64,000 nt of DNA, from NCBI RefSeq assembly GCF_900116235.1, contig NZ_FPAA01000007.1, positions 62,001-126,000 of the forward strand, in the 5' to 3' direction. Every line of letters begins with the position of its first letter. Within the stretch, counting starts at the first letter, position 1. The notes below the pieces were generated by a model. It did not search any database. It saw only the letters and a program-made list of their open reading frames with translations, and had not been told where the DNA came from. The DNA comes from Marininema halotolerans (GTDB lineage Bacteria; Bacillota; Bacilli; Thermoactinomycetales; DSM-45169). Below are positions 42,500 through 50,638 of the stretch, piece by piece. Position numbers and translations under genes: made by a program.

Positions 42500-42901
42500 A
42501 TGAAAAATATAAATAATATATTTTCCGGTTTTTTAATAATTATATTAGGGTTAATTTGTATTTTTCTATTTGGTATTTGGTTGGATTTTATTTTAATATT
42601 TTCTTCCGTTTTAATAATTATCATTTATTTAATTAAAGAAAAAAAGTATTTAAAAATTAATTTAAAATATATTGTAGTGGGTCTGTGGATTATTCTTAGC
42701 ATATATTTCTTGGCATGGGGTTTTGGTATATGTTTGGATTTTAACAACCCGAGGTTTATATGGGATTTTGGATTGTGGGTTTATCTAAAAAATTCATTCC
42801 GAGGACTATTTTCATATAATGGTATTCTTTTAAGTATTTTAATGCTTCCTCACTTTTGTTTATCTTTATATTTTTTCAGCTTCTTAAAAAACAAAAAATA
42901 G
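42500..42901 (+). CDS. Membrane protein, paralogue of the gene at 49419
   Basis: A 133-residue protein with four hydrophobic segments, preceded by TCGGAGGT. The central block 'LFGIWLDFILIFSS' to 'INLKYIVVGLWIILSIYFLAWG' matches the 80-residue product at 49419 ('LLGLWLDPIMLSTC', 'INLKYIIVKLWIILVFIFGMG'), so the two share ancestry. Probably an immunity-family membrane protein multiplied in the island. Exact function unknown. Confidence 0.55.
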   Translation: MKNINNIFSGFLIIILGLICIFLFGIWLDFILIFSSVLIIIIYLIKEKKYLKINLKYIVVGLWIILSIYFLAWGFGICLDFNNPRFIWDFGLWVYLKNSFRGLFSYNGILLSILMLPHFCLSLYFFSFLKNKK

Positions 42902-43004
42902 TATAATAATATTTATAAATATGTATGATATATATGTTGATTAATCTGTGTTTGGGAGACAAAGAAGGAGTTATCCATTGATATGTAATGGTGATTACTG
43001 TTAA

Positions 43005-43937
43005 TTAGTATACCTATGATGATAAAAATAGGAACCTGATCAATGATGGAAAGCGTACTTACTCTTACGATGCAGAGAACCGACTGACTGCTGTAAAGGA
43101 GGGGATAAAACCCTCGCTAGCTATACGTATCGGGCAGATGGTATACGCAAGTCCATGACGACTGAATCAGGGACTTTGATCTTTCATTACGATAAGGATA
43201 ACAATGTTACCTACGAGACCGACAAGGATGGCAAGGTCGTAGCAAGCTATACCTATGGTGCTAATGGGGAACTGGTCAGCATGAACCGGGATGGGAAGAC
43301 CTACTTCTACCAGACCAACTACCGAGGCGATGTAACAGCGCTTACTGATACCAATGGTGAAGAAGTAGCGACCTTTGCATATGATGCCTTTGGGAAACTC
43401 GTAAAGAAGACTGGGGATATAGAAAATCCCTATCGTTATGCTGGATATCAGTATGATGATGTGACGGGGCTGTATTATTTACAGAGCCGTTACTATAATT
43501 CTGAGATGGGACGGTTTTTGACGAGGGATACGTTTGAGGGTACTGAGAAAGATATACTAAGTATGAATAAATATGTCTACACGGAAAACAATCCTGATGT
43601 AAACAGATCCCAATGGGCATTTTAGAATATCTAGAAAGTGGTTGGGTATAGTTATTGATTTGGCCATACTTGTAAATACTTTTGGGTCTAGAGAAGCTTC
43701 AATAGCTGTTATTCATGTTTTAACAAATAATTATAAATGTACTTTGGCGAAAAAATAAAGTACTATATAAATAAAGCTATAGTAAATTCTAAATCTGAAC
43801 GTGGGGCGCTATTTATTATTAATGCTGCTCTAGTGGTAGCGGGCATAAGCATAGGGCAGATGATATTAAATGCAACCGACTATTACCTAGATCCACGCTT
43901 AGGATACAAAAAGAAAAATGGTTGGTGTTTTGGGTGA
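43005..43937 (+). pseudogene. Orphan RHS core with a third, frameshifted toxin tip
   Basis: The RHS core copy (43015-43595) is about as diverged from the parent as a paralogue. One base is missing near 43105 ('AAAGGAGGGGATAAAACCC'). After 'RFLTRDTF' the reading frame shifts again at 43595-43615, where the other frame gives 'PNGHFRISRKWLGIVIDLAILVNTFGSREAS'. A further shift near 43745 leads into 'KIKYYINKAIVNSKSERGALFIINAALVVAGISIGQMILNATDYYLDPRLGY'. The tip would have been ~110 residues with two hydrophobic helices. No start or ribosome site is seen. It is a dead or silent cassette. Confidence 0.75.
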
Positions 43938-44198
43938 TTGTGATTTAGTTTATTTTTTCGTCCCTATCAATCGATGATTTCCTAATCATTTTAAGTGATA
44001 GTGCGAAGAGTAATAGAGTGTGGCATATAGGTGTCTCTGCTTAAGACTTCGCAGAAGTCAAGTGTTGTGGACAAGTTCCCATTCTTAAATATTTACAATT
44101 ATATTACAACTATTTATCTATATTAAATCTCTATTACTTTAACTTTTCGTAGATAGTAGGTTTACTTTATTAATTAATTATAAAGGAATGGTAATAAA

Positions 44199-44438
44199 AT
44201 GTTCAATAACCTAATTTTAATGTATGTTTATAAATTTATTACTTTTTTATTTGGTTCTGCAATAATATTTTGTTTAATAAAAGTAAATAAATACAAAAAA
44301 ATAATCAATAATGAGAGTTCGAGTGATTATTTGATTATTAAAGCCACAGAAAGGACGCTTTCAATTTATAAATTTATAAATATATTAATATTGATATATA
44401 TATTTATATTTATAATTAATATATCTTTGGAACCATAA
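44199..44438 (+). CDS. Two-helix membrane protein, candidate immunity gene of the third tip
   Basis: A 79-residue protein, very AT-rich, with hydrophobic segments 'FITFLFGSAIIFCLI' and 'FINILILIYIFIFIINI' around a polar loop of ~30 residues. AAAGGAATGG lies upstream of the ATG. It sits 260 bases after the third orphan tip. Function is inferred from position only. Confidence 0.5.
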   Translation: MFNNLILMYVYKFITFLFGSAIIFCLIKVNKYKKIINNESSSDYLIIKATERTLSIYKFINILILIYIFIFIINISLEP

Positions 44439-44520
44439 TTTGAATTTTATACCTTAAGCAATTGATTGAGTGTGTCGGGAAAGAGACTTAACCTTAACAG
44501 TTCGTAGTAAGATCATTAAT

Positions 44521-44600
44521 GTCAAAATATTTATATTTATTTTTCGGGTTGAAAAGCGACACTAAAAATGAACAACCGTGCGAATTAATGATTAGGGGGG
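44521..44600 (+). repeat. Dispersed island repeat, copy B
   Basis: Core GCGACACTAAAAATGAACAA then CCGTGCGAATTAATGATTAG, preceded by an AT-rich stretch like that of copies A and C. Just downstream a 14-base tandem repeat (GTGTTAATGAGTGC twice, 44680-44707) is present. Confidence 0.65.
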
Positions 44601-44702
44601 GCAATTCTGAGAGGTTAAATTGAAGGATACAGTTGAATTATTACTCGTACACCGAAATATAAAAAAATACCTAGTAGCGTGTTAATGAGTGCGTGTTAAT
44701 GA

Positions 44703-44894
44703 GTGCTAGAGGAAGGATCTCAATCCAGCATAAAAAATGAGTACAAAGGGTGGTTAGCAGATCAATTGAAAATATCGATATATAGAGTAATTGGTGTGGT
44801 TTTGTTAGTACCTCTGATTGAATGGTATGCATATCACCATTATAGGTTTGAGGATAAGGATTCTAAATATTTATTTGAAAATTACTTTATATAG
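44703..44894 (+). CDS. Small single-helix protein or gene remnant
   Basis: A 63-residue frame with one hydrophobic segment ('ISIYRVIGVVLLVPLIEWYAYHH') and no convincing ribosome site. It begins inside the tandem repeat after copy B. It may be the truncated end of a longer decayed gene. Low confidence that it is expressed. Confidence 0.3.
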   Translation: MLEEGSQSSIKNEYKGWLADQLKISIYRVIGVVLLVPLIEWYAYHHYRFEDKDSKYLFENYFI

Positions 44895-44910
44895 TGGGTG
44901 ACAGTATTCA

Positions 44911-45093
44911 ATGATAAAAATAGTAAAAACTGCAGATATTTTATTCTCTTTGTTATTGTTGATTGGTGTGATATTTAGTGTGGATTTCTTATACAAAATG
45001 TCTTTAACTGGTTTAATTTTTTATGCGCCATTTAATATTTATCTTCTTGTTTTGAAATATAAAAAAGAAATGATTAATATTAACAATATATAA
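44911..45093 (+). CDS. Small two-helix membrane protein (island)
   Basis: A 60-residue protein, hydrophobic at ~9-29 ('ADILFSLLLLIGVIFSVDFLY') and ~33-50, with Lys-rich ends. Ribosome site weak (GTGGGTGA). It lies 16 bases after the preceding frame. Function unknown. Confidence 0.4.
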   Translation: MIKIVKTADILFSLLLLIGVIFSVDFLYKMSLTGLIFYAPFNIYLLVLKYKKEMININNI

Positions 45094-45392
45094 AAATACA
45101 TATGATGTAGAGCATATGGGATTTTTAATGCTACTAAAAGGTGCATTTTGGGATGGGCTTCCTTTAGCTTTTCTAGTTCAACTAGGTACTCATATTCCTT
45201 AATAATGTAGTAAGGGATGGTGATTTTAAGATTTAAGATCAAGGGTGGGAAGGTGGTTCAAATCTTCTTTGATGAAGAGAGTACGTAATCGAGTTGTTAG
45301 AGCCATTAGGAGATTTTAATTAGTGTTCTCGTAAATAGTCCCGTTCGCATGATGATCTGGTCTATTTATTAATAGCATGAAGGATAGATCTT
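45094..45392. other. Gene-poor stretch in the island
   Basis: About 300 bases with only short frames. A plus-strand 27-codon frame at 45116 ('GAFWDGLPLAFLVQLGTHIP') may be a remnant of a larger protein. No promoter or terminator stands out. Confidence 0.4.
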
Positions 45393-45620
45393 ATGAAAAT
45401 ATTATTGAGAATTCTTGTTGTAGTTGTTTCTTTGGGTAATAGGCTAAATAATTATGGAGAACTTCATGATTATATATGGAATCCGATAAGTATAGTATTA
45501 TATAGTGTAATAACTTTATTAAGTTTTGTATATTTATACTGTAACGGAAAATCAAAAGAAGTTATATACTATCTAACTGTATCAATTATTATATTGATAT
45601 TGGCAATTATTTATTATTAA
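45393..45620 (+). CDS. Small two- or three-helix membrane protein (island)
   Basis: A 75-residue protein: N-terminal hydrophobic stretch ('ILLRILVVVVSLGN'), then 'ISIVLYSVITLLSFVYLYC' and 'VIYYLTVSIIILILAIIYY'. AAGGAT lies before the ATG. AT-rich. Unrecognised; likely of the same immunity-like class as its neighbours. Confidence 0.45.
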   Translation: MKILLRILVVVVSLGNRLNNYGELHDYIWNPISIVLYSVITLLSFVYLYCNGKSKEVIYYLTVSIIILILAIIYY

Positions 45621-45724
45621 TTTTTAAAATAATGTTTCGGTACCTATGATCTCATTTAAAAAGAGGAAGTGTTAATCATGTGAGGATCTTGTAAAGGAGA
45701 TATAGAAGAAAGGAAGGGTGATGG

Positions 45725-45943
45725 ATGAAACTTCTATTAGGATGGATCATGATTATTGTAGGTGTCTGGCTTATTTTCTATCAAATAAAAATATATAAAG
45801 AAGAATATGATATTAAAGGGTTTTTTAAAATGGTATTAACGTTGATAGGGGATTTGTTTGCACAACAGGAGGGAGCAATGGGATTTATTCTCATATTAGT
45901 AGGGTTAATTCTTCTTTTCTTTGATGAAAATATTTTGTGGTAG
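45725..45943 (+). CDS. Small membrane protein with a decayed paralogue at 49747
   Basis: A 72-residue protein with two hydrophobic helices ('LGWIMIIVGVWLIFYQI' and 'MGFILILVGLILLFFDENILW') and a charged loop between them. A good AAGGAAGGGTGATGG site precedes the ATG. Its C-terminal 28 residues match a fragment at 49747-49833 that also ends 'NILW'. The layout resembles 41737. Probably an immunity-type family repeated in the island. Confidence 0.55.
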   Translation: MKLLLGWIMIIVGVWLIFYQIKIYKEEYDIKGFFKMVLTLIGDLFAQQEGAMGFILILVGLILLFFDENILW

Positions 45944-46055
45944 GTGAAAGGTAGGTGTTTTATCTCTCGAATTCTTTTATGTAATTAAATCTTTTTATAG
46001 TTAGTTAAGTAAAGAAACCCCCACTTTCTCAAACAAATAATTCAGGAGGCACTCA

Positions 46056-46232
46056 ATGTCACCTCTTATACCCGCAACAGGGTCCGGAATTTTTATACTT
46101 GGTTTAGGATTATTAGTTCAAAAGGCGAAAATTGTGCCGGAAGGGTCTTTTTTTGCTCATTATTTTGGATCGTTTTTTCTTATGTTAGTGGGAAGTATTT
46201 TGTTTTGTGCTGGTTTATTCTTTAGTAAGTAG
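46056..46232 (+). CDS. 58-residue two-helix membrane protein
   Basis: Begins at ATG 46056, seven bases after a perfect AGGAGG. The product is hydrophobic at ~9-22 ('GSGIFILGLGLLVQ') and ~35-56 ('FGSFFLMLVGSILFCAGLFF'), with a short loop 'KAKIVPEGSFFAHY'. The strong ribosome site makes it a credible gene despite its size. An RHS remnant follows directly. Confidence 0.55.
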   Translation: MSPLIPATGSGIFILGLGLLVQKAKIVPEGSFFAHYFGSFFLMLVGSILFCAGLFFSK

Positions 46233-46239
46233 GATGCCG

Positions 46240-46365
46240 ATATAGTGAGGAGACAGGGCGCTACTATTTGCCGATTTCGTACTATAATTGATATATAGGC
46301 GGTTTTTAACGAGGGATCGGTTGAGGGTGAAGAAACAGACCAATTAAGCTTGCGATCACTATCGG
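46240..46365 (+). pseudogene. Degenerate RHS core remnant
   Basis: About 125 bases align by eye with the 'TGLYYLQSRYYN..MGRFLTRDTFEG' region of the RHS core, with stops and indels (for example GAGGAGACAGGGCGCTACTA and GCGGTTTTTAACGAGGGATC). It is the fourth RHS fragment besides the full gene and the last before the flotillin gene. Confidence 0.75.
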
Positions 46366-46385
46366 TAGCTATGGTAAACCACTAT

Positions 46386-46431
46386 ATAAAAATCGCCCAT
46401 TCCACTTGTTTATAGGGATGGGCGATTTTTT
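46386..46431. terminator. Bidirectional-looking terminator
   Basis: AAAAATCGCCCAT pairs with ATGGGCGATTTTTT; suitable for either direction, including read-through from the flotillin gene. Confidence 0.85.
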
Positions 46432-46634
46432 ATATGGGAGTCTAGGGTCATCAATGGCTATGGACCACCTGGGAAGTACCCCATACCAACGGTTCAGCGA
46501 ATCTGACCACACAAATATCAGCTGCAATACCCTTAGTAACGGAGGATCTCGTTTAGTATTTTTTGTTTTACTTAGAAGGCTGTTCGCATGGTGATCCAAC
46601 AGAGAATGGTACCGTTTCAAGCGCAATTTTTTGT

Positions 46635-48173
46635 TTAAGCATTTACTGTTTGCTCATTATTTTCCGAAACAGAACCTTCAGTTGTCGTAGAAGCTGTCGC
46701 GGAGACTTCTACAGGTGCGGGATTTTGCGATCCTAAATCGCGAATCAGGCGATTAATATCGAGCCCGGATACCTGCTTTACCATTTCAGGAGCTTGTGCC
46801 ATGAGACGGGTAACATAGTTGGAGACTTTGGTTGCACCGTCTCCGCCGTCGCCAGCGTCTACAACGGTGATTGAATCGATGCGTTCCATGGGTTCGGCAA
46901 TCTTTCCAGCCAATTCAGGAAGGATTTTTACGACAAGATCGAGGGTAGCTGCTTGACCATAGCGTTCAAATGCTTGTGCCAGCTTCTCCTTTGCCTCGGC
47001 TTCAGCCAGCCCTTTTGCTAGGATGACATCCGCTTGAGCCATCCCTTCCGTTTTTTCTACCTCAGCACGAGCCTGACCTTCCGCTTTATGAGCTTCCGCG
47101 TCGGCTTGCCCCTTTGTCCGAATGGCCTCTGCCTCCGCACGAGCTTGTGCTTCCCGCTCGAACCGAGCCGCTTCAGCCGCTTGCTCCCTTGAGTAGCGGT
47201 CCGCATCCGCTTTTTTGCGAACTTCTGCATCGAATTGTTTCTCGCGGCGGACGATCTCTTTATCTTCAAGTTCAATCGATTTTTGTTTACGAACCAGCTC
47301 AATTTTCATTTCTTCATCGACGACTTGTTGTTTATAGCGGTTCTCTTGCAATTGGTAGGCTTGGTCGGCTTCCGCTTTTTTCATATCTTGTTCAATTTTA
47401 AATTGGGCGACACGTAATTCCTTCTCTTTAAAGGCTTCGGCAATATTTGTTTCAGATAAGAGCGTGGCTTTGGTTCCTTCTTGTCGTGCATGGGAGGTTT
47501 GAATTTCGGTATCACGGCTCGCGTTAGCCTCTGCGATATCTGCATCACGACGAACTGCGGCGATGCGAGGACGCCCCAATGCATCTAAGTAACCATTGTT
47601 ATCGCGTACATCCTTGATCGTAAAGGAGACAATGAAAAGGCCCATTTTTTTCAGGTCCTTCGCAGCGACGGATTGTACTTCTTGTGCAAAGCGATCACGG
47701 TTTTTATAGATCTCTTCCACTGTCATCGTTCCGAGGATGGCACGTAAATGGCCCTCCAATACTTCCTCTGCTTCATCTTTGATGACTTCTTCTTTTTTGC
47801 CCATAAACTGCTCTGCAGCAGTAGCGACATCTTCAAGAGAGCTACCGATCTTAATGATCGCAACCCCATCAGCCATCACTGGTACGCCTTGTTCTGTGTA
47901 GACTTCAGGAGTAGAGACCGTGAGCTTGTGAGAGAGGAGGGAGAGGAGTTCGCCTCGTTGGAAGATAGGGGCGAGAAAGGTACCTCCACCACGGATGATT
48001 TTCATCTTTTTCCCTGAGTCATCGGATAATACGTTCTTATTTCCAAGTAGGCTCCCAGTTACGATCATGGCTTCATCTGCCCCGACAGTTTTGTAGCGAG
48101 CCCAAAAACCAATGGCCAAAATGAATAATATCGCCCCTAGGAAGAGGGCAATCAGTAGAATGGGTGTTAGCAT
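46635..48173 (-). CDS. floT: Flotillin (YuaG/FloT-like)
   Basis: A 512-residue membrane scaffold protein. N-terminal hairpin anchor ('TPILLIALFLGAILFILAIGFWARY'), an SPFH/band 7 domain (~30-210: 'VGADEAMIVTGSLLG', 'PVMADGVAIIKIGSSLEDVATAAEQF', 'GTMTVEEIYKNRDRF', 'LFIVSFTIKDVRDNNGYLDALG'), then a long Ala/Glu-rich coiled coil (~220-410, 'EAEAIRTKGQADAEAHKAEGQARAEVEKTEG'), and a C-terminal flotillin tail. Flotillins organise functional membrane microdomains and influence fluidity and secretion. The usual NfeD-type partner gene is not adjacent. AAGGAGGAATTT precedes the ATG. It is chromosomal in character (higher GC), embedded within the island. Confidence 0.92.
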   Translation of the reverse strand: MLTPILLIALFLGAILFILAIGFWARYKTVGADEAMIVTGSLLGNKNVLSDDSGKKMKIIRGGGTFLAPIFQRGELLSLLSHKLTVSTPEVYTEQGVPVMADGVAIIKIGSSLEDVATAAEQFMGKKEEVIKDEAEEVLEGHLRAILGTMTVEEIYKNRDRFAQEVQSVAAKDLKKMGLFIVSFTIKDVRDNNGYLDALGRPRIAAVRRDADIAEANASRDTEIQTSHARQEGTKATLLSETNIAEAFKEKELRVAQFKIEQDMKKAEADQAYQLQENRYKQQVVDEEMKIELVRKQKSIELEDKEIVRREKQFDAEVRKKADADRYSREQAAEAARFEREAQARAEAEAIRTKGQADAEAHKAEGQARAEVEKTEGMAQADVILAKGLAEAEAKEKLAQAFERYGQAATLDLVVKILPELAGKIAEPMERIDSITVVDAGDGGDGATKVSNYVTRLMAQAPEMVKQVSGLDINRLIRDLGSQNPAPVEVSATASTTTEGSVSENNEQTVNA

Positions 48174-48825
48174 CGTGCAAATTCCTCCTTGTGGGCGTAT
48201 GAGGACCCACTATGTAATGAGATACTCATCATTGCAATAGACGGTATTGATTAGATGATTGTGATGTGGATGCCATACATCCATGTCTTAGGTAAGGTGG
48301 CCGATCACTCCTTGATTAAAAGGAAGGCAGGTCATCCAAGTTTTAAGGACGGCTTTCCTTTGCATTGAATAGTCAAAATATATGTGATGAAATCTCACCT
48401 ATGAAATATTTATCCATTTCTTAATGGAATTCCTTCTTTGTAGGATAAATAATTTTATTACCATCTGGCAGGCAGTTCATTTTCGCTAGCCCTTATATCC
48501 CCTGTCCTCACTCATATCCCTAAGAGCGACATATTATCAGAATAAATTAATTTATTTTCTTCGGAGATTAATGACACTAAAAGTGAAGAGTCATACGAAT
48601 TAATAAGTAGGAAGTAAAATTAAGGCTAGGCTGTGGCGGATATTACGGAGCGAAATGTGAGCGCTAAAAGCATGAAGCAGCGATTAAGTGCTAGAGAAGT
48701 TGCCTTAAAGGCAACTTTACCGTATGGCTGCTTGGTTTTATGATCGGTATGGATCCTTGGAGGGGTCAATCCTATGGAATAAATAAGCATAGGCAATAAA
48801 CATTCGTATAAGGGGGCAGTTTCCT
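48174..48825. other. Gene-free interval upstream of flotillin
   Basis: About 650 bases holding the flotillin promoter side, dispersed repeat copy C and a GTTGCCTTAAAGGCAAC palindrome (near 48698). A 36-codon frame from GTG near 48633 is possible but has no good ribosome site. Confidence 0.5.
48533..48612 (+). repeat. Dispersed island repeat, copy C
   Basis: Core AATGACACTAAAAGTGAAGA then GTCATACGAATTAATAAGTAG, preceded by ATTATCAGAATAAATTAATT as in copy A. Copies B and C are both followed, about 100 bases on, by GTGCTAGAG(G)AAG. Confidence 0.65.
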
Positions 48826-49086
48826 TTGGAGAGAATCGAGAGGATTTTTCTCTATTTCTTTAGTTTTATATTATTTATAGGATGGTTAACTAACCCCATA
48901 ATGGATGAGTTAGTGAAATTAAAAATAGGCATATTTGGTTTCTTTGGCACGGGGTCTTTATTGTTGATTAACTATATATATAAGAAGGGGGATGCAAACG
49001 CGACTTATTTAAGCCGCATAATAGAATTAATTGTAGGTGTTTTGATTTTTATTATTACAATTTCTACTTTTATGTACCTAAATTGA
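48826..49086 (+). CDS. Small three-helix membrane protein (island)
   Basis: An 86-residue protein with hydrophobic segments at ~7-22, ~32-52 and ~64-84. TTG start supported by AAGGGGG eight bases upstream. A short gap and an AAGGGGG site link it to the next gene. AT-rich, no family recognised; another immunity-like candidate downstream of repeat copy C. Confidence 0.45.
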   Translation: MERIERIFLYFFSFILFIGWLTNPIMDELVKLKIGIFGFFGTGSLLLINYIYKKGDANATYLSRIIELIVGVLIFIITISTFMYLN

Positions 49087-49116
49087 CATTTGGAGAAGAC
49101 AAAAAGGGGGATTGAC

Positions 49117-49341
49117 ATGTCAACAAAAGAGATTGAACAGGCAAGCACATCTTATTTACTTTCAAAGTTGGCAATTTCCCCGTTATATATAATCATGGTT
49201 TTGCTATCAGTACTTTACTTATATTTACACATTAAAGAAAAAGGGTTTATAGTTTTGGTTGGGAAGATAGGGTCTGTTTTCTATATCAGTATTTATTTAC
49301 TTGCACTGTATTTTTTTATTAGTGAACTGTTTAATGCATGA
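49117..49341 (+). CDS. Small membrane protein (island)
   Basis: A 74-residue protein: N-terminal polar helix ('STKEIEQASTSYLLSKLAI') and two hydrophobic helices ('SPLYIIMVLLSVLYLYLHI', 'FYISIYLLALYFFISELF'). ATG 49117 follows AAGGGGGATTGAC and is preferred to a frame extension at 49090. Probably co-transcribed with the previous gene. Confidence 0.5.
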   Translation: MSTKEIEQASTSYLLSKLAISPLYIIMVLLSVLYLYLHIKEKGFIVLVGKIGSVFYISIYLLALYFFISELFNA

Positions 49342-49418
49342 AGTTTAAATATATACATAATGAAAAAATCAACAATAATAGGTAGTAAAAAATTAAATTA
49401 TTTTATTAGGAGGGGTCT

Positions 49419-49661
49419 ATGTTGTTGATCAATAGATATGAGATTGTTTCTGATTCATCCATCATCATTGGGTTGGGGTCTATTATTTTGCTAGGTCTTT
49501 GGTTAGATCCTATTATGTTATCGACTTGTTTTTTGATATGGATGTCCGTATTGACTATAGAAAATAAGTTTTCTGCAATTAATTTAAAATATATTATAGT
49601 TAAATTGTGGATAATTCTTGTTTTTATATTTGGTATGGGCCTTTGGAATCGATTTTTATAA
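49419..49661 (+). CDS. Membrane protein, paralogue of the gene at 42500
   Basis: An 80-residue protein beginning at ATG just after AGGAGGGG (only three bases between; TTG codons follow as alternatives). It has two to three hydrophobic segments. 'LLGLWLDPIMLSTC' and 'INLKYIIVKLWIILVFIFGMG' match the 133-residue protein at 42500 but the last helix pair is missing. It may be a shortened paralogue. Confidence 0.5.
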   Translation: MLLINRYEIVSDSSIIIGLGSIILLGLWLDPIMLSTCFLIWMSVLTIENKFSAINLKYIIVKLWIILVFIFGMGLWNRFL

Positions 49662-49746
49662 TCGCGTAGTTTACTTGGAGTGGTGGAATTGAGGAGAAAT
49701 AGGAGGATAGTTAGGTATCGTCTGTATGAAATAAAGGGGGTTATAA

Positions 49747-49833
49747 GCAGATCAGGGAACGGGTGTATTAGGATTTCTCCTCATCCTAGTCGGATTCATT
49801 CTATTGATCACGGGCACAAACATCTTGTGGTAG
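49747..49833 (+). pseudogene. Decayed fragment of a 45725-type gene
   Basis: The frame 'ADQGTGVLGFLLILVGFILLITGTNILW' then stop matches the C-terminus of the 45725 product ('AQQEGAMGFILILVGLILLFFDENILW'). An in-frame stop at 49744 and no upstream start show that the N-terminal half is gone. Confidence 0.6.
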
Positions 49834-49849
49834 ATGGGGTGAATGAATA

Positions 49850-50344
49850 TTGAAGGACGTGGTGTCGAAACTTTTTGTTGCTACAATTCTTGTGCTACTA
49901 CTTTTGATGATTATCGCTCTCATTATACTACCCAATGTTTTATTATTATGGATGCTAAAAAATATTGAAATTCTCCATATCCAATTAACATCTGTCGGTG
50001 CGTATTTCAAGTTTTCAATTGGATTATTGCTGCTTGCAATCCCTACTTTTATTATCGATATCTTATTGGAGATTCTGTTTGTTTTCCTAATAAGATACCG
50101 AAGGATGAGAAATACAGTTGAAACGATAATGGGCTTCTTCTTAGTGTTTTTTTATCTTCAATTATTGGATTACTATATTAGCGATATAACCCTTTCGCAT
50201 GCCGGTTTAATTACCTTAACGACACTTTATAGCCTATTATTTGAAGTGATCGGCAGTGATCGACTTGAGGAAATGATTAAAGAATTTCGCATCAAGAGAA
50301 AGGAAAGAAAAAGAGAGAGAAGGAAAGCGGAGCGACAAATCTAA
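49850..50344 (+). CDS. Four-helix membrane protein, possibly YrvL-like
   Basis: A 164-residue protein with hydrophobic segments at ~6-34, ~52-82, ~90-112 and ~118-133 and a very basic C-terminal tail ('IKRKERKRERRKAERQI'). The loop and helix pattern recalls the YrvL family of small Bacillus membrane proteins, but no decisive motif is seen. The start is uncertain: TTG 49850, or GTG 49862 after AAGGA. It is the last gene of the AT-rich island. Confidence 0.45.
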   Translation: MKDVVSKLFVATILVLLLLMIIALIILPNVLLLWMLKNIEILHIQLTSVGAYFKFSIGLLLLAIPTFIIDILLEILFVFLIRYRRMRNTVETIMGFFLVFFYLQLLDYYISDITLSHAGLITLTTLYSLLFEVIGSDRLEEMIKEFRIKRKERKRERRKAERQI

Positions 50345-50510
50345 AGCCCAAAGAGCTTGAGTTCGATTGAAAATGAGAAGGTGACCATGAACATCAGCAC
50401 TCTGTATTGTTTCTTGTCCTGTGCCATTGAAGAATGACCTGCGCTAAGAGAGAATTCTTCCTCCTAATAGGTAACAACAGAGAATATGAAAGTGATTAAG
50501 TTCTCCCCAT

Positions 50511-50562
50511 AAAAAGGGACTATCGATAGGAATCATTATCCTATGGGTAGTCCCTTTTTTTT
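50511..50562 (+). terminator. Intrinsic terminator at the island edge
   Basis: AAAAAGGGACTATCGATAGG pairs with CCTATGGGTAGTCCCTTTTT (one bulge). It separates the island from the glycosylation operon. Confidence 0.9.
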
Positions 50563-50638
50563 CTTCTCTTGTTCATATTCGGTTCACGTTATCGGGATAT
50601 TGTGTAGTCACGAAAGAGAGATCGAAAGGAGAATGACG

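Noticed and set aside
26900-50344. Insertion sequences with transposase genes
   Set aside because: No transposase or integrase frame was recognised. The dispersed repeats could be old ends but cannot be called elements.
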